This document shows positions 18,413 to 25,635 of a stretch of 47,239 nucleotides of DNA, one piece after another. Both the position numbers and the translations under genes were made by a program. Source of the stretch: Longimicrobiales bacterium. Its GTDB lineage: Bacteria; Gemmatimonadota; Gemmatimonadetes; Longimicrobiales; Gaopeijiaceae. The number at the start of each line of letters is the position of its first letter. Position 1 is the first letter of the stretch. Where the stretch lies: positions 1 through 47,239 of the forward strand of contig JANQNV010000017.1 of assembly GCA_028279425.1 (NCBI GenBank). The letters are read 5' to 3'. The notes beneath the pieces are model-generated. The model worked only from the letters and a program-made list of their open reading frames with translations, searched no databases and was not told where the DNA came from.

Positions 18413-19310
18413 TCGGTCGGGCGCCTTCGACGCCCCGGCGCTCACGCCACTCGACACATCCCAGCGGGGCGACGGCCCGTTCATCTGGCGCTTCACCCTG
18501 TTGCACCGGCTCGTCCACGCACTGGCGATGTCGACGTTCTACATCCTGGTGCTCACCGGGATTCCGCTCCGCTTCAGCTGTGCGCCCTTCTCGGCCGCGC
18601 TGATGAATCTGTGGGGCGGCGTCGAACGGGCAGGCTTGATCCACCGCATCTCGGCCGGGGTCATGGTCGTCTACTCCTTCGCCTTCCTCGGCTGGTTGGC
18701 GGCGCGGTTCGTGGTGGCGAAAGACAAGCTGGCCTGGCTGCGCGGATACGACAGCATGGTGCCCGACCTCCAGGACGCCCGCGACTTCATCAAGCAGTGG
18801 AAGTGGTACTTCACCGGTCGCGATCGCCCTCGTTTCGGTCGCTACGGCTACCTCGAGAAGCTCGACTTCTTCGGAGAAGTGTGGGGGCTGGTGATCATCG
18901 GCGGATCCGGGATGGTGCTCTGGTTTCCGGAGTTCTTCTCGCGCTGGCTCCCGGGGTGGGCCTTCAACGTGGCGACGGTGTTTCACGGCTACGAGGCGCT
19001 GATCGCCGCCGGCTTCATCTTCATCGTGCACTTCTTCAACGTGCATCTGCGCCCCGACAAGTTTCCGCTCGACGCCGTCATGTTTCACGGCCGGGGCACC
19101 CTGGAGTACATGGAAGAAGAGCACCCGGCGCTGGTCGACGAGATCGAGGGACGCCTCGACGGTCCCGTCTCGCGGCAGCCGAAGCTCGACCACCCGGCCC
19201 CGCCGCCGACGGCCGTCCAGACGGTACTCGGCGCTGTGCTCGGCTTCATCGCCCTCGGCATCGGGGTGCTCTGCATCGGGCTGATCTTCTGGGCGGTGCT
19301 GTTTTGCTGA
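18405..19310 (+). CDS. Membrane cytochrome b subunit (FdhI/HyaC/b561-like)
   Basis: A 301-residue inner-membrane protein with five predicted helices near 30-55, 76-102, 155-175, 187-215 and 271-300. His residues that could hold two b-type hemes lie in HRLVHA (34, 38), HRISA (80), HGYEA (194) and HFFNVH (209, 214). It resembles the di-heme cytochrome b subunits that pass electrons between quinones and a periplasmic partner. It overlaps the 11-heme gene by 8 bp and the 12-13-heme gene by about 7 bp, so the three proteins are almost surely made together. The direction of electron flow (quinol oxidation or quinone reduction) cannot be told from sequence. The C-terminal fifth helix beyond the usual four is an addition. 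Confidence 0.87.
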   Translation: MADRSGAFDAPALTPLDTSQRGDGPFIWRFTLLHRLVHALAMSTFYILVLTGIPLRFSCAPFSAALMNLWGGVERAGLIHRISAGVMVVYSFAFLGWLAARFVVAKDKLAWLRGYDSMVPDLQDARDFIKQWKWYFTGRDRPRFGRYGYLEKLDFFGEVWGLVIIGGSGMVLWFPEFFSRWLPGWAFNVATVFHGYEALIAAGFIFIVHFFNVHLRPDKFPLDAVMFHGRGTLEYMEEEHPALVDEIEGRLDGPVSRQPKLDHPAPPPTAVQTVLGAVLGFIALGIGVLCIGLIFWAVLFC

Positions 19311-20701
19311 GCCCGTGCGGGAGGGGGCGGCCGTACCTGCTCCTCGCCGCGTTGACCGCAGGGGCGCTGGCCGCGGGGGCGCTGGGCTGCTTCGCCCCCG
19401 AGTCGGCCTCGGTGGCCCGCTCCGTCGACGACCCGCATCGCGACGTGGCCTGTGCAGAGTGCCACGACGGTCCACTGTCGGACCGACGCATGCCTCAGGT
19501 GACCTCCGGTACGTGCACCACCTCGGGCTGCCACAGCGACGGCGGGCCACGGGTCGTCGAGCTGGCCTCGGTCGCCTTCGAGCACCGCGACCACGGCGCC
19601 GACTCGGTCGCGCCCATGGGCTGCGCAGGGTGCCACACCCACTCCGATCCGTCAGCGCCCCTGGTGGCGGCGGTCGATGCCTGTTCGTTCTGCCACATCG
19701 GGCGTCAGGCGGCAGGACGCACGGGCGAGTGCCGGCTCTGCCATACCGACCCGGAGCATGCCCCGCTCACCAGCCAGCGGGTCGCCATCCCGCACGACCA
19801 ACTGTCGTGGCTCGACGGAGGTTGTGTTCGCTGCCACTACGACGTGACCGAACCCCTCCCCACCGTGTCGACGCTTCGCTGCGCCGCCTGCCACACCGAC
19901 GTCGATGCGGTCGTGCCGGCCGGCACCGGGCCCGGACCGGAGCTGCACGAGAGCCACACCTCGGCATCGTGTGTCTCCTGCCACGAAAATGGTGCCCACG
20001 AGATCCGCGCCATGTCGTCGGTGGTGCAGCTGGCGTGTGTGGACTGCCACGCCGAGGTGCACGACGTCGGGGTGAGCGCGGGGTTCCCCACGCCCGAGAC
20101 GTGCAACCACTGCCACGCCGACAGCCACGCCGCGCAGCAGCGGCTCGTTCTGGGTCTGGCCGCCGGGGTGGAGGGCGCGTTCCCGAGCGAAAAGTTCGTG
20201 ACGGGCCTCACCTGCCGGTCGTGCCATCAGGCTCCGGCCGGCGCCGATCCTACCGTGGCGGTGGTGGGCAACCCCGAAAGCTGCGTCACCTGTCACCGCC
20301 GCGAGTACGCCACGGTGGAGCGGTGGTGGCGCGAGGGTTCGGCCACCCGTCTGCGACGCGTGGAGGCGGCACTCGATGCAGCGCGCGCTCGGTTGCGTGA
20401 CACCGGCGAGGCCCCCGCCCTCGCCCTCGCGCAGGCGGACCAGTCGGTGACTCTCGTGCGGGAGGCCGGCGCGGTCCACAACCTCGCCTTCGCCCACCGC
20501 CTGCTCGAAGGGGCCCTCGAACGGGTGTCGGAGGCCTACACCGCCGCCGACCGCTCACCCCCCGCCACCCCGGACCTCGGCCGGCGCCCGTCGCAGGGGG
20601 TCTGCACGTACTGCCACTTCCGCGCCGACGATCCCTGGGTCTTCCAGGACATGTCGGGCCCGTTCCACCGCGACGTGATGCGGCTGGAAGCCGGGCGCTG
20701 A
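19304..20701 (+). CDS. Exported multiheme c-type cytochrome, 12-13 hemes
   Basis: A 465-residue protein with 12 CxxCH motifs (CAECH, CAGCH, CSFCH, CRLCH, CVRCH, CAACH, CVSCH, CVDCH, CNHCH, CRSCH, CVTCH, CTYCH) and one CTTSGCH, a CX4CH variant that may hold a thirteenth heme. An N-terminal hydrophobic segment (about 11-28) ends AGALGC and may be a lipoprotein signal, though the lipobox is atypical. Residues about 340-420 form a heme-free, Ala-rich helical insert before the last CTYCH. The TTG at 19304 is the only plausible start that keeps this signal; it overlaps the cytochrome b stop. Probably the outer partner of the cytochrome b/11-heme unit. No catalytic signature is recognised. Confidence 0.85.
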   Translation: MLSPCGRGRPYLLLAALTAGALAAGALGCFAPESASVARSVDDPHRDVACAECHDGPLSDRRMPQVTSGTCTTSGCHSDGGPRVVELASVAFEHRDHGADSVAPMGCAGCHTHSDPSAPLVAAVDACSFCHIGRQAAGRTGECRLCHTDPEHAPLTSQRVAIPHDQLSWLDGGCVRCHYDVTEPLPTVSTLRCAACHTDVDAVVPAGTGPGPELHESHTSASCVSCHENGAHEIRAMSSVVQLACVDCHAEVHDVGVSAGFPTPETCNHCHADSHAAQQRLVLGLAAGVEGAFPSEKFVTGLTCRSCHQAPAGADPTVAVVGNPESCVTCHRREYATVERWWREGSATRLRRVEAALDAARARLRDTGEAPALALAQADQSVTLVREAGAVHNLAFAHRLLEGALERVSEAYTAADRSPPATPDLGRRPSQGVCTYCHFRADDPWVFQDMSGPFHRDVMRLEAGR

Positions 20702-20743
20702 AGCAGCGGAACCCCATCGGGCACCCTGGACGGCCGCATACAT

Positions 20744-20785
20744 AGTATCGTATAGTCAGTATCGTATACTCAGTTTCGTATACCC
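20744..20785 (+). promoter_or_regulatory. Three 14-bp direct repeats upstream of PadR gene
   Basis: Three abutting 14-base units: AGTATCGTATAGTC, AGTATCGTATACTC and AGTTTCGTATACCC. The second and third contain the palindrome GTATAC. They form an A/T-rich island in GC-rich sequence, 68 bases before the PadR ATG and 42 bases after the cytochrome stop. This looks like an iterated operator over the promoter, most simply for autoregulation by the PadR protein. The 14-base period is not an integral number of helix turns. Confidence 0.6.
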
Positions 20786-20853
20786 ACATGCGCCCCCACG
20801 GTCCGGCCCCGGGCCGGACGGAAGGGCCTGGAGCCAGTCCAAAGCGGGGAGCC

Positions 20854-21183
20854 ATGAAGATGGGCAAGTACCTTCTCGGCGAGTTCGAACACCTCGTGAT
20901 GCTCAGCATCCTCGGCCTGGGCGACGATGCCTACGGCGTGTCGATCACCCGCGACCTGGAGCGGCGCACCGGCAAGCCCGTCGCACAGGCCGCCACCTAC
21001 CTCACGCTCCGGCGGATCGAAGAGAAGGGGTGGGCGGTGGGCCGAGCAGGCGAGGCGACCGGCCGACGCGGAGGTCGAGTGAAGCGCTGCTACTCGCTCA
21101 CCCCGGACGGCATCGAGCGGCTTCGGAAGAGCCGTGAGATGCTGCTCGGCCTGTGGGCCGATGCCGGCGAGGCGCTCTCGTGA
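20854..21183 (+). CDS. PadR-family transcriptional regulator (1)
   Basis: A 109-residue winged-helix regulator. The PadR signature is clear: LGEFEHLVMLSILGLGDDAYGVSI followed by a recognition helix with TYLTLRRIEEKGW (about 50-62), a wing with RRGGRVKRCYSLTPDGIERL, and a short C-terminal helix. The start is the ATG at 20854, with GGGGAG four bases upstream. The stop overlaps the GTG of the downstream permease as GTGA, so the pair is coupled. PadR proteins usually repress their own operon and respond to small hydrophobic compounds; the repeats at 20744-20785 are the likely operator. Confidence 0.92.
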   Translation: MKMGKYLLGEFEHLVMLSILGLGDDAYGVSITRDLERRTGKPVAQAATYLTLRRIEEKGWAVGRAGEATGRRGGRVKRCYSLTPDGIERLRKSREMLLGLWADAGEALS

Positions 21184-23777
21184 AGAGCCGCCCGCCGGCA
21201 TGGGCGGAGCGCCTGGTCGATCGACTCACCAGGTCGCCGCACCTGCTGGGCGATCTACAGGAGGAGTTCGAGGACCGGTGCACGCGCCGGGGCCGCACCA
21301 GCGCACACCTGTGGTACTGGCGACAGGCCGGACGGCTCCTCGTGGCCCTCGGCCCCAGGGCTCTCGGGCTCTGGATGCACCCCGGCGAATTGGCGCACGA
21401 CATCCGCACGGCTCTGCGTGGTGTTCGCCGTGCACCCGGCCTGACGACCGCCGGGGCCCTCACCCTCGGTATCGGGATCGGCGGGCCCACCGCTCTCTTC
21501 GGCATCGTCGACGGTATGTTCGCACGCCTCCCGGTGCCCCATCCCGAACGAGTGGTCAGCATTCGCATGCTCGACCCCGCCTCCGGCAGCGCCGTCTCGC
21601 CTACGGCCGAGGCGTACGCAGCGTGGCAGGCCGGGGTCCGCGGGCTCTCGCATGTGGGTGCGTACGCCCCGGATCGGGTCGCGATCGCGTCCGAGGGGGT
21701 CGTCCCCACCCGGGTCGCGTCGGCGCAGATCACTCCGGACGTCCTCACCCTTCTGGAGGTGCGCCCCGTTCGCGGCCGCACCTTCGTCGACGCCGACCTG
21801 CGGGGCGGAGCGGAGCCGGTCGCACTCATCCGAGAAGACGTCTGGCGCTCGACGTTCGGCGCCGACCCGGGCATCCTCGGGCGCACCCTTCGAGTCGACG
21901 GCCAGCCCCACACCGTCGTCGGCGTGCTTCCCCAGGACTTCGGCTTCCCGGAGCAGCAACGACTGTGGACCGCCTTCGACCCGTCGTGGGACCGCACCCG
22001 GGGTCTGCGGCTCGTCGGTCGGCTCGCCCCGGACTCCGAGGCAAGCGCCGTGGCGCAGGCCATGGCCGCCACCATGCCCGCGCTCGCCCGGGCCGACACG
22101 CTGATCCCCGTCGGGGCGGCGGTGCAGGTCGAGGAGTACGTGGTGGCGACCCTCGGCGTCGAGACGCGGCGTCAGCTCTGGTTTCTCCTGACCGTTGTGA
22201 CGTCGCTCGTCGTCATCGCCGCCGCCAACGTGGCGGCGCTTCTTCTCGCCCGAGGCGCAACGCGCACGTCGGAGGTGGCGGTGAGGATCGCGATGGGTGC
22301 CGGCCGAAGGCGGGTGATTCGCCAGTTGATGGTCGAGGCGAGCGCACTCGCCGGCGTCGGCATGGTGCTGGGCCTAGCGATCGCCGTCCCGACCCTGGGC
22401 GCCTTCGCGCGCGTCATGGAGAACCGCGGCTCCCTCCCCTACTGGGCCGACTTCGGCCTCACCCCCGGCGTCCTGGGCTTCACCGGCGCCCTCATGCTGC
22501 TGGCAACCCTGGCCTCCGGTGTCGTCCCGGCGCTGCGAACGTCGGAGGTCGACCTTTCGGCGGCCATGAAGGCGGGCAATCCACGAGGCGGCCGATCCAC
22601 CGGGCGATTGCTCCCGACGTTGGTCGGGCTCGAAATGGCGCTGTCGTGCGTGCTGTTGATCCTCTCGGGTCTGGTGGTCAAGGGGGCACTGGCTCAGATC
22701 CAGAGGCCGGCCGACTTCGATCTGGCCGGCGTGCTGACAGGCCGGATCGTGCTCGAGGACTTCGCCTACCCCGGGCGCGCGGCCCGCGACCGCTTCATCG
22801 GCGAACTTGGACGGCGGCTCGACGAGGATGGATCCATCGCATCGTTTTCGTTCACTTCGGCGCTACCGGGCGACGGAAGCGCGGCCGTCCGCATGCAGCT
22901 CGCCCACCGCGCCGACGAGCCGGTTCAGACGTGGCCCTTCACCCAGTCGCGATCAGTGGGGCTTCGATTCTTCAACATGTTCTCGATGTCGGTTCGAAGC
23001 GGTCGGGGGTTCACGGCGGCCGACCGCGAGAGAGCGCCTCGCGTCGCGGTCGTCAATGAGGCGTTCCTCGTCGAACGAGCGCTCGACACCGATGTCGTGG
23101 GCCGAAGCGTGTTGATTCCCGACGCCGACGGGACGCCGGTTGCACACGAGGTCGTGGGAGTGGTGACCGACCCGGGAGTCAGTGTGGACGACGGCCGGCG
23201 CGTCGCGGCCGTCTTCCTTCCACTCCGCCAGGACGAGGTGGAGGGCCTCGCGATCGCCGTCCGAGCTGCGAGTGGAGACGACGCGGTGGCCCGCTTGCGG
23301 TCGCATCTGGCCGCCCTCGACCCCGATCTACCCCTGGAGCGTGTCATGACGCTGGAGAGGGTGATCCAGCGCGAAAACGATGGCGGTCGCGTGTTCGGAC
23401 TTCTCTTCGGGGGCTTTGGACTCGCTGCTCTCGTTCTGGCGATCGTGGGACTTCACGGCGTGGTGTCGTTCACGGCGCACCAACGGCGACACGAGATCGG
23501 GGTGATGCGGGCCCTGGGCGCGCCGCGAGCCCGAGTCATACGACAGACCACGGGGCGCGGGATGCGCCCGGTGCTCATCGGCCTCGTAGCCGGTATCGCA
23601 CTCTCCTGGCTGATGTCGCCGATGTTGGGTGACGGTCTCTTCGGCACCGATGCGCGTGACCCCCTCGTGTGGACCGCGGTCCCCCTCACGCTGCTCGTGG
23701 GCGGCCTTCTCGCTGCGGTAGGGCCCGCGTTGCGCGCGGCCCGCGCCGACCCCGCGCGCGCTCTGCGTCCAGAGTAG
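21180..23777 (+). CDS. ADOP/MacB-like FtsX-domain permease (1)
   Basis: An 865-residue permease of the 'duplicated orphan permease' type. After a soluble N-terminal part (1-75) come transmembrane helix 1 (about 80-105), a periplasmic MacB-type domain (about 110-310) and an FtsX core (about 320-460). A second copy of the same plan fills 470-865, and the protein ends RAARADPARALRPE. Both FtsX cores have the typical three helices with the conserved RRHEIGVMRALGAPR-like cytoplasmic loop. No ATPase is encoded beside it. The GTG start overlaps the PadR stop. Such permeases may export a compound or act as mechanotransmitters for envelope processes; the substrate is unknown. Confidence 0.9.
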   Translation: MKSRPPAWAERLVDRLTRSPHLLGDLQEEFEDRCTRRGRTSAHLWYWRQAGRLLVALGPRALGLWMHPGELAHDIRTALRGVRRAPGLTTAGALTLGIGIGGPTALFGIVDGMFARLPVPHPERVVSIRMLDPASGSAVSPTAEAYAAWQAGVRGLSHVGAYAPDRVAIASEGVVPTRVASAQITPDVLTLLEVRPVRGRTFVDADLRGGAEPVALIREDVWRSTFGADPGILGRTLRVDGQPHTVVGVLPQDFGFPEQQRLWTAFDPSWDRTRGLRLVGRLAPDSEASAVAQAMAATMPALARADTLIPVGAAVQVEEYVVATLGVETRRQLWFLLTVVTSLVVIAAANVAALLLARGATRTSEVAVRIAMGAGRRRVIRQLMVEASALAGVGMVLGLAIAVPTLGAFARVMENRGSLPYWADFGLTPGVLGFTGALMLLATLASGVVPALRTSEVDLSAAMKAGNPRGGRSTGRLLPTLVGLEMALSCVLLILSGLVVKGALAQIQRPADFDLAGVLTGRIVLEDFAYPGRAARDRFIGELGRRLDEDGSIASFSFTSALPGDGSAAVRMQLAHRADEPVQTWPFTQSRSVGLRFFNMFSMSVRSGRGFTAADRERAPRVAVVNEAFLVERALDTDVVGRSVLIPDADGTPVAHEVVGVVTDPGVSVDDGRRVAAVFLPLRQDEVEGLAIAVRAASGDDAVARLRSHLAALDPDLPLERVMTLERVIQRENDGGRVFGLLFGGFGLAALVLAIVGLHGVVSFTAHQRRHEIGVMRALGAPRARVIRQTTGRGMRPVLIGLVAGIALSWLMSPMLGDGLFGTDARDPLVWTAVPLTLLVGGLLAAVGPALRAARADPARALRPE

Positions 23778-23787
23778 ACGCAGAGCG
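23759..23787 (+). terminator. Hairpin spanning the permease stop codon
   Basis: Perfect 11-base arms CGCTCTGCGTC (23759-23769) and GACGCAGAGCG (23777-23787) with a 7-base loop that contains the stop codon TAG. No T-run follows. It is stable enough to halt transcription or protect the 3' end, and it separates the permease from the arrestin-like gene. The rest of the 118-bp gap shows no clear promoter. Confidence 0.5.
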
Positions 23788-23895
23788 GACGGGCGCGTGG
23801 GGTCGCGCGTCGGCACGACAACCTGTCTTGGGAGTAGCTTGGGGAGGAGCCACGCGCCCCACCTCCCGCACCCGACCGCCCGCGAAAGCCACGCG

Positions 23896-25635
23896 ATGTC
23901 CGACGTCGTTCGCATCGAGCTCGACCGTTCCAGCCGTATCTACCGAAGCGGCGAAGACATCTCCGGAGCCATCATCGTCGACGAGTCGGTCGCGCGGCGG
24001 GCTCGACGCATCGTTCTGCGCACCTGGTGGGAAACCTCGGGACGAGGCACCGCCGTCAAGGGCGGCAAGCGGATGGCCGTTCTCCACGAGGGGGCGCCCC
24101 GCAACAAGGGGAGCGCCTCGGAATACCGCTTCCGGTTCGACACTCCCGAGGGGCCCTTCACCTATCGCGGTCACCTGCTCGCGGTGGAGCACATCGTGCA
24201 GGCCGTGGTGGAGCTGCCCGACGACGACGAGGAGGCGCGCGGGGTGTTCGAGTTGCTTCCGGGCGAGGCCGTCGCGGTGGCGCCCGAAGCGGCTCTGACG
24301 CCGGGTGACGCGAGCATCCGATCCCGCAGGACTCGGGGCGTGCTCCTGTTCGGGACGATCTTCGTCGGGGTCGGGGTGATCAGCCTCCCTCTTCCCGGAC
24401 TCCCCTTCGTCGTGGTCGGTGCGACGCTCATCGGGGTCGGGCTGCGCCGCGAGATCGCGGCGTCGAAAACGGGCGAGGTGTTCGTTCGCATCGAGCCTCC
24501 CGTCGCGGCACCGGGCGATACCGTCGACGTGCACGTCCGGATCAATCCCCCGAGGCCGCTGCCGGTCCAGGGGGTGACGGTCTATCTCCAGGCCCGTGAG
24601 CTCTGCATGTCGGGCGGGTCCGACAATCGAAAGAACCATCGCTACGTTCTGCATCTCGACGAAAAGGAGGCGCTGGGCGAGACGACGCTGGCCGGAGAAC
24701 TCAACAACGAGTTGAGCGCGTCCTTCATGATCCCGCGACTCGACGCCTGGACGTTTCAGACGATGGACAACGAGGTCCGGTGGGAAGCCGGGGCCCGGGT
24801 GCGCCTCCCGAGGTGGCCCGATTGGTCGGGCGAGACCCCCCTCGTGGTATGGCCTCGGACGCAGGTGGCGGCGCCCCCGTCGGGGAAGGCATTGCCGGAG
24901 GAAGCTGCGCGACCGCCCGCGGCGGCGGAGGCCCGCGACCAGGGCGCGCCGCCCGAGGCCGCCCCGCCCCCGAGCGCCGCGACCGCGCCGGACGCTGCCG
25001 ATGGCATCCACGCTCACGGCGCCGCGGCCGAGCCCGAGGCGCCGGTGGGCATCCCCGCGCGGGGCGCCGCGGCCGGGAGCGCCACGACCGACCAGGCGGC
25101 CCCGGCGCCCGTCACGCCACCTTCGACCAGACCACGCCGCGAGGCCGGTCGCCTCGCCACCGAACGCCCGGCTCGTCGAGGCGGCGCGCGGAGCGCATCG
25201 GCCGACCCGCGGGTAGCTCCGGCCCCCGCGCCGTTCCGCGCCAGCGGAGCCTCCACCGATCCGTTCGTCGGGACCGTCGAAGAAATCCTGGCCCTGCGCC
25301 GATACGGCTCCGGGCGCGACGCCCTGATCGAAGGCATGATCGATTCGTCGGTCACGGTCGACGTCGTGGTCGAACGCATCGATCGCCCGTTCGGACGCAC
25401 GCGGACGCCGGGGTACGAAGGAGGCGCGGTGGTGCGCGGCAGGCTGGGCGACGAGGGGCCCGCCGTCGAGATCCTCGTACCGACCGACCGCCGAGAGCTG
25501 ATCGACGGGGTCGCGCGCGGCGACCTCCTTACCGCGTCGGGGGTTGTAGCATCATGGCAGCGTCTTCCGGAGCGACCCGTGATCCGGGTCCCGGTGCCAC
25601 CCGTGGCCGAGGGCGCCGACAACGAAGGAGGGTAG
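23896..25635 (+). CDS. Membrane protein with two arrestin-like domains
   Basis: A 579-residue protein that I read as four parts. An N-terminal all-beta domain (about 1-130) resembles arrestin-N/Spo0M, with RSGEDISGAIIVDE, a middle strand RRIVLRTWW and PFTYRGHLLAVEHIVQA. A transmembrane hairpin (about 150-185) is followed by a second arrestin-like domain (about 190-320), with VFVRIEPPVAAPGDTVDV and a closing LPRWPDWSG strand. Next is an Ala/Pro-rich linker (about 330-450). The C-terminal domain (about 455-579) is beta-rich and possibly an OB-like fold. No signal peptide is seen, so the topology is unclear. The start is the ATG at 23896; the stop abuts the next gene's ATG. The arrestin reading is from pattern and should be tested by structure prediction. 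Confidence 0.68.
   Translation: MSDVVRIELDRSSRIYRSGEDISGAIIVDESVARRARRIVLRTWWETSGRGTAVKGGKRMAVLHEGAPRNKGSASEYRFRFDTPEGPFTYRGHLLAVEHIVQAVVELPDDDEEARGVFELLPGEAVAVAPEAALTPGDASIRSRRTRGVLLFGTIFVGVGVISLPLPGLPFVVVGATLIGVGLRREIAASKTGEVFVRIEPPVAAPGDTVDVHVRINPPRPLPVQGVTVYLQARELCMSGGSDNRKNHRYVLHLDEKEALGETTLAGELNNELSASFMIPRLDAWTFQTMDNEVRWEAGARVRLPRWPDWSGETPLVVWPRTQVAAPPSGKALPEEAARPPAAAEARDQGAPPEAAPPPSAATAPDAADGIHAHGAAAEPEAPVGIPARGAAAGSATTDQAAPAPVTPPSTRPRREAGRLATERPARRGGARSASADPRVAPAPAPFRASGASTDPFVGTVEEILALRRYGSGRDALIEGMIDSSVTVDVVVERIDRPFGRTRTPGYEGGAVVRGRLGDEGPAVEILVPTDRRELIDGVARGDLLTASGVVASWQRLPERPVIRVPVPPVAEGADNEGG

Noticed and set aside
18611-19303. A 231-codon extension of the last multiheme cytochrome frame into the cytochrome b gene.
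   Set aside because: It lies in another frame of the clearly conserved cytochrome b and has shadow-type composition; the signal-like sequence begins only at 19304.
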